64,000 nucleotides of DNA. Source: Ruminococcaceae bacterium UBA7212 (lineage in GTDB: Bacteria; Bacillota; Clostridia; Oscillospirales; Acutalibacteraceae). Shown piece after piece: positions 49,589-58,143 of this stretch (positions are counted from its first letter, which is position 1; each line of letters opens with the position of its first letter). Under the pieces are notes generated by a model. The model was not told the DNA's origin. It saw nothing but the letters and a program-made list of their open reading frames with translations, and did not search any database. Made by a program: the position numbers and the translations under genes. The stretch spans positions 9,704-73,703 of the forward strand of contig DKUE01000037.1 of assembly GCA_002490525.1 (NCBI GenBank), in the 5' to 3' direction.

Positions 49589-49617
49589 ATTATAATATAA
49601 AGGTGTCAATTATTCAA
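49589..49617 (-). promoter_or_regulatory. Promoter of the TetR-CDF operon
   Basis: TTGAAT (49617-49612), 17 bases and perfect TATAAT (49594-49589) on the minus strand. A second TTGACA lies inside the spacer but is badly spaced. The region is A/T rich with short imperfect palindromes that could hold a TetR operator; none stands out. Confidence 0.65.
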
Positions 49618-49619
49618 CA

Positions 49620-49867
49620 TTTTTTTGAATATTCGTCACAAAAACATACAAAACGGTCTATCCGGGATTTGCAAAAACCGTTTTCCGCCGCAGTCAGCGA
49701 AAGTCTTTGCATCATACAGGATATTGCGGTTACATGTTCGGTGTCCGCAACATACAGAAATTGTAAAAAATTTCACCGCCGAGTACGAAATAATGAGAGT
49801 GGAATTCGTTTTTTTGATTTTCGACAAGAAATTTTGCAAAATTATATAGAATCTATCAGAAAATACA
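49620..49867. other. Intergenic stretch without a supported gene
   Basis: About 250 bases between the divergent TetR gene and the next promoter. A plus-strand frame of 96 codons runs through it but lacks a ribosome binding site and family resemblance. No RNA structure or repeat was recognised. Confidence 0.6.
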
Positions 49868-49896
49868 TTGACATTTTGCTTTTTTTATTGTAAATT
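49868..49896 (+). promoter_or_regulatory. Promoter of the membrane-anchored protein gene
   Basis: A perfect TTGACA (49868-49873), 17 bases and TAAATT (49891-49896). About 60 bases of leader follow before the GAAAGGGG site. Confidence 0.65.
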
Positions 49897-49962
49897 ATAG
49901 AAGTAACAATTCGTATGCGCCGTTCGACTGTGTCGAACGATGATCTGAAAGGGGATTCGCAA

Positions 49963-50931
49963 ATGTCTAAAAAAGAAATGGAACCTTCCACTCCGGAATC
50001 GAGAGCTGAAAAACTCGCGCACAAGCAGATGCTTCGCAAGGCGTTTACCGGCACCTTCCTTAAGGCGTTTTCTATTTGTCTTGCCGTTTTGCTGATTTAT
50101 TCCGTTGGGTATATGGCACTCGTAAAACCGGCTGTAAAGCAGGGGGAATCCGATTCGAAAAACACGGTTTCTCCGGGGGTTGTACAAAACAACAACAATA
50201 ACCAAAACAACAGCACGGACAACAGCACGGACAACAGCACACCCGCTGATGACAATGCACAACCGACCCCGTCCGTCACGGAATTGACCACTTCCAGCAG
50301 TCAGGCTGAAATTCTTGCTTATTTTAATACAGCAATCAATAATGTTAAGCCGAACGCCAAGACAGTTACACTGGATAAAGAAACCAACTCCCGTGCCGGC
50401 GATGTGACCGGTAAACTGCCGTTGGGCATCAGCACCGGCATGGCAGACAGTGTCATCAGTGCATTTATGGGCGATACAAAGGCTTCGGATTTGCCTGCGC
50501 CCGCCACTACGGTAGACGCTAAAAATGCTATGTTCCCTGTAGAAAACGAAAGCTGGTCCAGCAAGCTTACCGAGGCGGACATTGACAGCGCGACCTGCTC
50601 TGAATCCAATGGTACTTATACAATTACCGTTAAAGTAAAAGAAGACCCGCTGAGCAAGGATACTGCACACGGTGTCGGCCACAACGGCAAGGCGTTCTCC
50701 GTCATTCAGCGCGGTATCGTTATGGATAATGTACCGAGCATAGCCAAAGGAATTCTTTCCGATGCAGAAACCGGTCACAAAGACGGTGTAATCACCGTTA
50801 CAGTGGATAAAGCAACCGGCAATGTAACCAGTGCAAATTATTATTTCACTTGGCTTCTGCATGTTACGGGTTCCGGCTTGGATGCAACCATGGTATTCGG
50901 TTTGGAGAAGCATTTCACCATCGCATGGTAA
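49963..50931 (+). CDS. Membrane-anchored extracytoplasmic protein with Asn-rich linker
   Basis: A 322-residue protein: a short cytoplasmic head, one membrane helix (about 33-52: FLKAFSICLAVLLIYSVGYMAL), a low-complexity linker (NNNNNQNNSTDNSTDNST, encoded by 12-base tandem repeats at 50209-50240) and a globular part from about 110 (EILAYFNTAINNVKPNAKTVTLD) to the end. The globular part resembles an alternating helix/strand domain with TVTVDKATGNVTSANYYFTW. The start at 49963 follows AAAGGGG; upstream codons in frame are not supported. Its family is not recognised; a sensor or surface-binding role is guessed from topology only. Confidence 0.75.
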   Translation: MSKKEMEPSTPESRAEKLAHKQMLRKAFTGTFLKAFSICLAVLLIYSVGYMALVKPAVKQGESDSKNTVSPGVVQNNNNNQNNSTDNSTDNSTPADDNAQPTPSVTELTTSSSQAEILAYFNTAINNVKPNAKTVTLDKETNSRAGDVTGKLPLGISTGMADSVISAFMGDTKASDLPAPATTVDAKNAMFPVENESWSSKLTEADIDSATCSESNGTYTITVKVKEDPLSKDTAHGVGHNGKAFSVIQRGIVMDNVPSIAKGILSDAETGHKDGVITVTVDKATGNVTSANYYFTWLLHVTGSGLDATMVFGLEKHFTIAW

Positions 50932-50953
50932 AATTTAAAACAGAATATGTTTT

Positions 50954-50986
50954 CGGCTCCCGATGTATTTCGGGGGCCGTTTTTTT
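50954..50986 (+). terminator. Intrinsic terminator
   Basis: CGGC-t-CCCGA with TCGGGgGCCG (50954-50979) and a seven-T tail (50980-50986), about 20 bases past the stop of the membrane-anchored protein gene. Confidence 0.85.
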
Positions 50987-51018
50987 GTCTTGTTTCGGCA
51001 AAAAATTAAGCCGTTTTA

Positions 51019-51047
51019 TTGACTTTTTGTATGAAAAACTATATACT
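51019..51047 (+). promoter_or_regulatory. Promoter of the SDR gene
   Basis: TTGACT (51019-51024), 17 bases and TATACT (51042-51047). The start near 51054 gives a 24-base leader with GAGGTGG. Confidence 0.75.
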
Positions 51048-51077
51048 ATAATTACTATGAATTTCGAGGTGGTAGAA

Positions 51078-52643
51078 ATGGCAGAAAAGAAAACCGTCAT
51101 GCTTACCGGTGCCTCCGGTAACATGGGCTTTGCCGGCTTTAAAGAACTGTATAAAATGAAAGACAAATTCAACACAGTCCTTTTACTGCGCAAAAGCGAA
51201 AAGAACGAGAAAAAGTTTGCACCCTATATGAACGATCCTTCCGTTAAAATCGTTTGGGGCGATTTAACAGACTATGACAGCATTTTGGAAGCCGTCACCG
51301 GTGCAGATTATGTTTTGCACGTCGGCGGCATGGTTTCCCCCACTGCGGACTGGAAGCCTTACCGTACACAGAAAACCAATATCGGTGCGGCAGAAAAAAT
51401 CTGCAAGGCAGTGCTTGCACAGCCCAATCCCGACGCGGTAAAGGTTTGCTATATCGGTACGGTTGCCGAAACAGGCGGCCGTAACTATCCGATTCACTGG
51501 GGACGCTGCGGTGACCCGATTAAAATTTCTATCTATGACCACTACGCAATTTCCAAGACTGTTGCAGAGCGCACATTTGTAGAAAGCGGTCTGAAAAACT
51601 GGGTTGTTATGCGTCAGTCCGGTATTCTGTATCCCAACATTCTGAAAAACATGGACCCCATTATGTTCCACGTACCGATTAACGGCGTTTTGGAATGGTG
51701 CACGGTGGAAGATTCCGGCAGACTGCTTGCCAACCTTTGCGATGAAGATGCAAAAGGCAATCTCGGTGCGGATTTCTGGAATCATTTCTTCAACATCGGG
51801 TCCGGTAAAGAATACAGAATCTCTAACTACGAGTTCGAGTGCCTGCTTTTGGGCACACTCGGTCTTGCGGGTCCCGAAAAGCTGTTTGACCCCAACTGGT
51901 TCATCACCAAAAACTTCCACGGTCAGTTCTATGCAGACGGTGACAAACTCGAAGACTTCCTGCACTTCCGTGAAAATCTGCCCGTTCAGGATTATTTCAA
52001 CCGTCTTGCCGACCAAGTGGAATTCTACTTCAAGATTCCGCGTTATCTCCCGAAGAACCTCGTTGCCGCTTGCGCAAAGCCGTTCATGAAGAAGATTGCT
52101 TCTACACCCGATTTCGGCACTTTGGACTGGGTTGCAAAAGATAATAAAGTCCGTATGAGCGCCTATTACGGCTCTAAGGCGGAATGGGAAAAGATTCCGA
52201 GCAAATGGGAAGATTTCGATATCATCAAGTTCGACAAGGATAACAGCGCGGCAGAGCAGTTTAAGCTTGACCACGGCTATGACGAATCTAAACCGGAATC
52301 CGAGCTCGACATCGAAGATATGAAGCAGGCAGCGAAATTCCGCGGCGGCGAATGTCTCTCCGAGTCCATGACCAAAGGCGACATGGCAGCCAAGTTGAAA
52401 TGGAAATGCGGTCACTGCGGTGCAGAATTTGAAGCAAGCCCCGCTCTGATTCTGTTGGGCGGTCACTGGTGCCCCGAGTGCTATGTTCCGCAGAAAGCTT
52501 GGGATTATGACTCGATTGCAAAGTCCAATCCGTTCTTTGCACAGGTTTGGTATCCGAGCCACAGAGAAGACGAGCACAACCGCTACGAGTTCGACGATTT
52601 GTTCCACATCAACGGTGTTGCCTGGGATGATATTAAGAGATAA
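51078..52643 (+). CDS. NAD(P)-dependent epimerase/dehydratase-like SDR with C-terminal zinc ribbon
   Basis: A 521-residue protein. The N-terminus is an extended short-chain dehydrogenase: Rossmann loop GASGNMG at residues 11-17, the YxxxK pair in HYAISKTVAE and WVVMRQSGILYP downstream. From about residue 440 it carries a zinc-ribbon-like module (C444/C447 and C465/C468: KCGHCGAEF and HWCPECY), not usual in epimerases. A long middle region (about 300-430) is specific to this subfamily. GAGGTGG lies before the ATG at 51078, while the open frame begins far upstream. Its own promoter and terminator bound it. The substrate is unknown; the sugar-nucleotide fold is only an inference. Confidence 0.85.
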   Translation: MAEKKTVMLTGASGNMGFAGFKELYKMKDKFNTVLLLRKSEKNEKKFAPYMNDPSVKIVWGDLTDYDSILEAVTGADYVLHVGGMVSPTADWKPYRTQKTNIGAAEKICKAVLAQPNPDAVKVCYIGTVAETGGRNYPIHWGRCGDPIKISIYDHYAISKTVAERTFVESGLKNWVVMRQSGILYPNILKNMDPIMFHVPINGVLEWCTVEDSGRLLANLCDEDAKGNLGADFWNHFFNIGSGKEYRISNYEFECLLLGTLGLAGPEKLFDPNWFITKNFHGQFYADGDKLEDFLHFRENLPVQDYFNRLADQVEFYFKIPRYLPKNLVAACAKPFMKKIASTPDFGTLDWVAKDNKVRMSAYYGSKAEWEKIPSKWEDFDIIKFDKDNSAAEQFKLDHGYDESKPESELDIEDMKQAAKFRGGECLSESMTKGDMAAKLKWKCGHCGAEFEASPALILLGGHWCPECYVPQKAWDYDSIAKSNPFFAQVWYPSHREDEHNRYEFDDLFHINGVAWDDIKR

Positions 52644-52661
52644 TTTTGTCTTCTACATAGG

Positions 52662-52688
52662 AAAGACCTGCCTTTCGGCGGGTCTTTT
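52662..52688 (+). terminator. Intrinsic terminator
   Basis: AAAGACCTGCC (52662-52672) and GGCGGGTCTTT (52677-52687) with a four-base loop and T tail, 19 bases past the SDR stop. Tex begins 30 bases later. Confidence 0.82.
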
Positions 52689-52716
52689 TCTTCCCAAAGC
52701 TTTTTAGGAGTATAAA

Positions 52717-54867
52717 ATGGATATTCAACAGACACTCGCGCAGGAATGCAACCTGCAAGCATGGCAGGTTGCCGCAGTAGTTTCCTTGTATGATGAAGGA
52801 TGTACGGTACCGTTTATTGCACGGTATCGCAAAGAAGCACACGGTGCACTGGACGACCAAACCATTCATAAAATTTTGGAACGTCTAGAGTATCTTCGGA
52901 ATTTTACGACGCGCCGCGATGAAATACACACCGCCATCGACACGCTCGGAAAAATGACCGATGCAATCGCCGCCGCACTGCAAGGTGCAAAAACGCTTTC
53001 GGAATTAGAGGATATTTACCGTCCCTACCGTCCGAAAAGACGTACACGCGCAACAATCGCGCGGGAAAAGGGCTTGGAATCGCTTGCCGAATTTTTAGCG
53101 GCACAGGCAAAGAACTGTGACCCGTATCACGAGGCGAAACGGTATATCAATGCAGAAAACGGTGTGCACACGGTGGAAGAGGCCCTGGCAGGTGCACAGG
53201 ATATTTTAGCAGAACAGCTTTCGGACCATGCAGACCTGCGTCGCAGACTGCGCAACCTGTATGCAGTAACGGGAACTCTATATTCCAAAGCGGCAAATCA
53301 GGATGCGGAAAGCGTATACACGATTTATTACGACTATCAGGAAGCGGTGGAAAAGATTCCCGGTCACCGTATACTTGCCGTGAACCGCGGCGAAAAAGAG
53401 GGATTTTTAAAAGTCAGTGTTTCTATGGATGAGGCAAAGGCGCTGCAGCTTGCCGCTCGGGAAATGATTACACAGCCCGCTTCCCCCTGCGCACCGTTTT
53501 TGGAAGCCGTTTGCAAAGACAGTTATACCCGTTTGATTGCGCCCTCCATTGAACGGGAGACGCGCAATATGCTGACCGACCGCGCGGCGGCAGGCGCAAT
53601 CCAGAATTTCGGCGCAAATTTAAAGGAACTGCTCATGCAGCCACCCGTCAGAAATCAAGTCACCATGGGGCTTGACCCCGGATACCGCACCGGATGCAAG
53701 TGCGCCGTTGTGGACGGTACAGGCAAAGTGCTTGCAACGGATGTGCTGTATATTACCCATTCCGAAGCACAAAAGCAAACTGCCGCCGCGAAGGTGAAAT
53801 CGCTGATACAAAGACACGGTGTCGGCGTCATTGCCATCGGTAACGGTACGGCAAGCAAAGAGACGGAAATTTTTGTCTGCGATTTACTGAAAACGGTTTC
53901 GCAAAAGGTTTCCTATATGGTGGTCAGCGAGGCAGGCGCTTCCGTATATTCCGCAAGTAAATTGGCTGCTGAAGAATTCCCGCAGTTTGATTTGACCCTG
54001 CGCAGTGCAGTCAGCATCGCACGCCGTCTGCAAGACCCGTTGGCAGAGCTTGTCAAAATCGAACCGAAAGCCATCGGCGTTGGGCAATACCAGCATGACA
54101 TGCCGAAAAAGGAATTGGAAACGGAACTGAACTTTGTGGTGGAATCCTGTGTGAACGCAGTCGGGGCAGACTTAAACACAGCCTCTGTGCCCTTGCTTAC
54201 ACGGGTTTCCGGCATTACGTCGTCAATCGCCAAAAACATTGTCGCCTACCGTGAAGAAAACGGACGGTTTGAAAGCCGCGCACAGCTAAAAAAAGTGCCG
54301 AAGCTCGGTCCGAAGGCATTTGAACAGTGTGCGGGATTTCTGCGCATTGCAGACGGAAAAAATCCGCTGGACAAAACCGCCGTGCATCCCGAAAGCTATG
54401 CGGCGGCACAGCAATTGTTAGATACACTCGGCTTTCAAAAAAACGACATCGGCACACAGAAGCTTGCAGAATTACAGGCACGCGCCGACACATTCGGCGA
54501 AAATGCACTTGCCGAAAAAATCGGCATCGGACTGCCGACCTTACGGGATATGATATCTGAGCTTACCCGCCCCGGACGCGACCCGCGTGACGAGCTTCCG
54601 CCGCCGATGCTGCGCACGGATGTTTTGGACATGAATGACTTGAAGGTCGGTATGGAATTACAGGGAACCGTGCGCAACGTGATTGATTTCGGTGCGTTTG
54701 TGGACATTGGCGTGCACCAGGACGGACTTGTACACATTTCACAGATTTGCGACCGCTTTATTAAGCATCCGAATGAGGTGTTAAAGGTCGGAGAAACCGT
54801 CAAAGTGCGCGTGCTTGCCGTAGATGAGAAAAAAGGGCGTATCAGCCTAACCATGAAAGACCTGTAA
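52717..54867 (+). CDS. tex: Tex-like RNA-binding transcription accessory protein
   Basis: A 716-residue Tex protein, a nucleic-acid-binding scaffold implicated in transcription. N-terminal helical Tex domain (VAAVVSLYDEGCTVPFIARYRKEAHGALDD), the YqgF/RuvC-like domain about 320-440 (VTMGLDPGYRTGCKCAVVDGTG, VVSEAGASVYSAS), the helix-hairpin-helix block (LTRVSGITSSIAKNIVAYREENGRF) and the C-terminal S1 domain (VGMELQGTVRNVIDFGAFVDIGVHQDGLVHISQI). All are in order and complete. TTTAGGAG lies before the ATG. It is convergent with the sugar-binding protein gene, with a five-base gap, so no terminator fits between them. Confidence 0.97.
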   Translation: MDIQQTLAQECNLQAWQVAAVVSLYDEGCTVPFIARYRKEAHGALDDQTIHKILERLEYLRNFTTRRDEIHTAIDTLGKMTDAIAAALQGAKTLSELEDIYRPYRPKRRTRATIAREKGLESLAEFLAAQAKNCDPYHEAKRYINAENGVHTVEEALAGAQDILAEQLSDHADLRRRLRNLYAVTGTLYSKAANQDAESVYTIYYDYQEAVEKIPGHRILAVNRGEKEGFLKVSVSMDEAKALQLAAREMITQPASPCAPFLEAVCKDSYTRLIAPSIERETRNMLTDRAAAGAIQNFGANLKELLMQPPVRNQVTMGLDPGYRTGCKCAVVDGTGKVLATDVLYITHSEAQKQTAAAKVKSLIQRHGVGVIAIGNGTASKETEIFVCDLLKTVSQKVSYMVVSEAGASVYSASKLAAEEFPQFDLTLRSAVSIARRLQDPLAELVKIEPKAIGVGQYQHDMPKKELETELNFVVESCVNAVGADLNTASVPLLTRVSGITSSIAKNIVAYREENGRFESRAQLKKVPKLGPKAFEQCAGFLRIADGKNPLDKTAVHPESYAAAQQLLDTLGFQKNDIGTQKLAELQARADTFGENALAEKIGIGLPTLRDMISELTRPGRDPRDELPPPMLRTDVLDMNDLKVGMELQGTVRNVIDFGAFVDIGVHQDGLVHISQICDRFIKHPNEVLKVGETVKVRVLAVDEKKGRISLTMKDL

Positions 54868-54872
54868 TTCTG

Positions 54873-55859
54873 TTACGGATTTCCTTTTTCTAAAATATAC
54901 GAATCCACAAAAATAATTTCAGGCGCGGCAGTCGGTTCGGCTACCGCGCCGCTTTGGACTGCACTGTACATTTCACGAAGGGTTCTTGCACCGATTTCAG
55001 CAAAATCGACGGCAATGGTTGCGGTCAGAACACCGTTTTCGATACTTTTACGCGCCGCCTCTGTTCCGCCCGTACCGACAATTAAAACTTCCTCGGATTT
55101 CCCCACGTTTTGCACTGCCCGACACACTTCAAGTGCAGTTTTATCATTACAGCAGTAAAATGCCTTTAAATCTGCATTTTTGCTTATCAGCTGTTCCGCA
55201 CGGCTTTTCAAAGCGTTTCCTTCCGCAGATACGGTTTTGGTGTCTATCAGACGGACACCTGTCGCACCCCGCACAGCGTTTTCCGCCCCCTGTTTCAGCT
55301 TTTCCTCTGTCAAGCTTTCAGACAAAACGGCAACCGCGCCGCCTTTTGTCAGCTTACTCACAATATAGTTTGCGCCTTGCGCGCCCAGTTGTTCGGCATT
55401 CACGGTTACCGCGGCAAAAACGCCGCTGGCCTCCTGTATCGTCGACAAATTCACAGTATCTCCGAAAAGCACCGTATAAATTCCTTTTTTCTCGGTGACA
55501 GAAAGTCCTTCCGAAAGGTCGTCATCCGTTGTCAGCGGCGCAATTCCAATCGCCTTATAGCCCTTTTCTATACAATCTTTCAGAATTTGAAGCTGTCCGT
55601 GAATATCCGCCGCATCATTTGCATAAAAAATATCCACCGTAATCCCCAGCCGCACCGCCTCCTCCTCTACGCCCCTGCGTGCGGTTTCCGTAAACGGGTC
55701 GGAAAGGGATTTAAATATCACAGCATATACCGTGTGCGGTTCCGCGTCTTTTTCCGACTTCGGCGCACGTACCTCTTTTCCGCATCCCGTAAAAACGGTT
55801 CCCAGCAAAAACAAACACACGGCAAAAATGCCGCCTACCGAAACTTTATTTCTTTTCAT
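54873..55859 (-). CDS. Sugar-binding lipoprotein, periplasmic-binding-protein type 4
   Basis: A 328-residue substrate-binding lipoprotein. The lipobox is TVFTGCGK after a hydrophobic segment (GGIFAVCLFLLG), so Cys becomes the lipidated first residue. The mature part is a Peripla_BP_4 fold as in ribose/galactose and autoinducer-2 binding proteins (YAVIFKSLSDPFTETARRGVEEEA, AIGIAPLTTDDDLSEGL, VAVLSESLTEEKLKQGAENAVRG). No permease or ATPase gene is adjacent. GGAAGGA lies before the ATG at 55859. It overlaps the preceding half-ROK gene by 14 bases and so is coupled to it. It may be a stand-alone sensor or work with an unlinked transporter. Confidence 0.88.
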   Translation of the reverse strand: MKRNKVSVGGIFAVCLFLLGTVFTGCGKEVRAPKSEKDAEPHTVYAVIFKSLSDPFTETARRGVEEEAVRLGITVDIFYANDAADIHGQLQILKDCIEKGYKAIGIAPLTTDDDLSEGLSVTEKKGIYTVLFGDTVNLSTIQEASGVFAAVTVNAEQLGAQGANYIVSKLTKGGAVAVLSESLTEEKLKQGAENAVRGATGVRLIDTKTVSAEGNALKSRAEQLISKNADLKAFYCCNDKTALEVCRAVQNVGKSEEVLIVGTGGTEAARKSIENGVLTATIAVDFAEIGARTLREMYSAVQSGAVAEPTAAPEIIFVDSYILEKGNP

Positions 55860-56184
55860 AAGCGCATCCTTCCGCAGTATGCGTCTGCACCGAAACATGT
55901 AAGCCCAGTTTTTCGGAAAGCCCGCGTTCCAACGCCGTATTTTGCAGATTCCCGAGACCGCTGTCCGCCTTAGGCAGACAGATGTTCACCGCACGTACAC
56001 GGTTTGCAATACCGTGCCGTACCATGTAGCCCAACAGCACATGCGACAGCACCTCCTCCGCTCCCGGATTTTTCAGCATACATGCAGAATGCGTTTCAAA
56101 ATCCCGCATTTCCCCATTGCGAAGCCTTGTCCCGATTTGAAAATTCGTATCGCCTATATCGGCGCCGACTGTCAGAAATTCCAT
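55846..56184 (-). CDS. Degenerate N-terminal half of a ROK-family protein
   Basis: A 112-residue protein matching only the first lobe of ROK sugar kinases/repressors: GADIGDTNFQIGTRLR stands for the phosphate-binding DIGGTN motif, with a G-to-D change, and VNICLPKADSGLGNLQNTALERGLSEKLGLHVSVQTHTAEG corresponds to the GIPGPVD... PLKEELEKRLGLPVVVENDANA region. The catalytic Asp (ENDAN) is absent (QTHTA). It ends at the point where the second lobe would begin and continues directly into the overlapping lipoprotein start. GAAGGT lies before the ATG. It is either a relic or a ligand-binding partner for the lipoprotein; kinase activity is very unlikely. Confidence 0.65.
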   Translation of the reverse strand: MEFLTVGADIGDTNFQIGTRLRNGEMRDFETHSACMLKNPGAEEVLSHVLLGYMVRHGIANRVRAVNICLPKADSGLGNLQNTALERGLSEKLGLHVSVQTHTAEGCAYEKK

Positions 56185-56276
56185 ATTGCAACCTTCTTCA
56201 ATTGAAAATAGTTGCTCATATTGTTTGTTAACGCTTTTTCAATATGCAATTTTCACAAAAAAAGTTCGTTTCTCGG

Positions 56277-56305
56277 TTGACACCGTTTTTGCAGAATACT
56301 ATAAT
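56277..56305 (+). promoter_or_regulatory. Consensus promoter of alr
   Basis: Perfect TTGACA (56277-56282), 17 bases and perfect TATAAT (56300-56305). The start near 56312 leaves about 60 bases of leader. It serves the alr-DUF4364-GNAT run. Confidence 0.88.
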
Positions 56306-56373
56306 TAAAATGGAGTTGGAGCACATTTTCGTGTATACTGCTTTTCAAAAAACTTTAAGAAGGTTCACACTTT

Positions 56374-57528
56374 ATGAAACTGCCGAAACGCGTTTACGCG
56401 CAAATTGATTTGGATGCAATTTGTCAAAACATACAAAACGTGATGCAAAAAGTCGGTACAGAAACCAAAGTCATGGCAGTCATTAAGACCGACGCCTATG
56501 GGCACGGAGCTGTGTCGGTGGCGCGGGCGTTGGAAAGCATCGGTACACACGCCTTTGCAGTAGCAACCGCAGAGGAAGCCTTAGAACTGCGCGCAGCAGG
56601 CATCACCGTACCGATTTTGATATTAGGTTATATTTTTCCCGAAGATTTTCCACGCCTTTTGAAAAACGATATTATGCTGACAGTTTTCCGATATGAAACC
56701 GCAAAAGAGATTTCTGCATGTGCCGAACAACTCGGGATTTGTGCACAGGTACATGTCAAAATAGACACCGGTATGGGGCGCATCGGTTTTCTGCCGAATA
56801 CGGAAAGTCTTTCTGAAATCGAAAAGATTGCCAACCTTCCCTCTGTTTCCATTGACGGAATCTTTACGCATTTTGCCTGCGCGGATGAAGCGGATAAGAC
56901 CTCCTGTAATCGGCAAAAGCAGAAATTCCTTGATTTTTTACAGGCATTAGAGATGCGCGGCATACACATTTCATGCCGGCACATGCATAACAGCGCGGGG
57001 ATTATTGAATTTTCCGACGGATTCCTCAATATGGTACGCAGCGGGATTATGACCTATGGGTTATATCCGTCTGAAGAGGTTTTGAAAGAAAGCTTCCCAC
57101 TTTCCCCCGCTTTACAGCTGAAAAGCCACGTATCTTTCGTGAAAACGGTCAGCAAGGGTTTTACCGTCAGCTATGGTTCCACCTATACCACCGACAAAGA
57201 GAAAACCGTAATTGCCACAATCCCCGTCGGGTACGGAGACGGATACCCGCGGGCGCTTTCAAATGCCGGACGTATACTCGTGCACGGACAATATGCACCG
57301 ATTATCGGGCGGGTATGCATGGACCAGTTTATGGCAGACGTAACGGAAATTCCGAATGTACAGGCAGGAGACAGCGTAACACTGATTGGCACAGACGGCG
57401 CAAACCGCATTTCTGTCGAGGAGGTCGCAGAGCTCGCGCACAGCTTCAACTATGAATTCTGCTGCGGTATTAACAAGCGTGTGCCGCGCGTATATTTTCG
57501 AAACGGAACATTGCAGGACATTACATAA
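56374..57528 (+). CDS. alr: Alanine racemase
   Basis: A 384-residue PLP enzyme interconverting L- and D-alanine for peptidoglycan. The PLP lysine is Lys38 in VIKTDAYGHG and the opposing catalytic tyrosine is Tyr267 in TVSYGSTYTT. The barrel and C-terminal beta domain (RILVHGQYAPIIGRVCMDQFMADVT) are complete. AGAAGG lies before the ATG. It heads a short operon with DUF4364 and perhaps the GNAT gene. In spore formers a second racemase often exists; this may be the vegetative one, unproven. Confidence 0.97.
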   Translation: MKLPKRVYAQIDLDAICQNIQNVMQKVGTETKVMAVIKTDAYGHGAVSVARALESIGTHAFAVATAEEALELRAAGITVPILILGYIFPEDFPRLLKNDIMLTVFRYETAKEISACAEQLGICAQVHVKIDTGMGRIGFLPNTESLSEIEKIANLPSVSIDGIFTHFACADEADKTSCNRQKQKFLDFLQALEMRGIHISCRHMHNSAGIIEFSDGFLNMVRSGIMTYGLYPSEEVLKESFPLSPALQLKSHVSFVKTVSKGFTVSYGSTYTTDKEKTVIATIPVGYGDGYPRALSNAGRILVHGQYAPIIGRVCMDQFMADVTEIPNVQAGDSVTLIGTDGANRISVEEVAELAHSFNYEFCCGINKRVPRVYFRNGTLQDIT

Positions 57529-57548
57529 AACCGAAACGGGGTATCCAT

Positions 57549-58112
57549 ATGGAATTTGATAAATTTGACGCATTTGATGCAGGTATTGAACTTGGCGGAC
57601 TGCGCAACCGCAACGAAATTCGTCTGTTGGTTTGTTATCTTTTGAAAGCGATTGATAAACCGATTCCGCGTTCGCTTGTGGTGGACGCCATTTTGAACGA
57701 CGGGCTTGCAAACTATTTTGAAATCAACGAAGCCATTGCCGAGCTGTTAAAGGGCGGCAACATTGACCGCGACATTGCGGACGGTGAGGAAATTTTGACC
57801 GTCACCGCGCGTGGACGTAATTCGGCAGAGCTTTTGGAAACAACACTCCCGAAAACCGTACGCGAAAAATCCGTAAATGCGGCAATCAAGCTGACCACTC
57901 TGGCACAAAATAAACGGGAAAACGAAATTCTTACCGAAAAACTGCCTGACGGCGGCTACAATGTGACATTTGTGCTCGGCAGTCAAGGTGACGAGCTGAT
58001 GCGCTTAACAGTATTTGTAGCCGACGGCATGCAGTTAGAGGTTGTTAAGAACAACTTCCTGGAAGACCCTGTCAAGCTGTATTCGAGTATTATTACCGCA
58101 TTAACGATTTAA
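57549..58112 (+). CDS. DUF4364 family winged-helix protein
   Basis: A 187-residue protein beginning MEFDKFDAFDAGIELGGLRNRNEIRLLVCYLLKA, the start of the DUF4364 family of Firmicutes, whose N-terminal part is a winged-helix-like fold (LVVDAILNDGLANYFEINEAIAELLKGG). The C-terminal part (VTFVLGSQGDELMRLTVFVAD) is strand-rich. The function is not known, although the fold suggests DNA or protein binding. A GGGG site lies before the ATG. It follows alr by 20 bases. Confidence 0.85.
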   Translation: MEFDKFDAFDAGIELGGLRNRNEIRLLVCYLLKAIDKPIPRSLVVDAILNDGLANYFEINEAIAELLKGGNIDRDIADGEEILTVTARGRNSAELLETTLPKTVREKSVNAAIKLTTLAQNKRENEILTEKLPDGGYNVTFVLGSQGDELMRLTVFVADGMQLEVVKNNFLEDPVKLYSSIITALTI

Positions 58113-58143
58113 ATGCCTTCTTGAGAAATCGGAGAAATATAAT

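Noticed and set aside
49603..49893. A 96-codon plus-strand frame upstream of the membrane-anchored protein gene
   Set aside because: It overlaps the promoter regions of both neighbours, starts without a ribosome binding site and matches nothing known.
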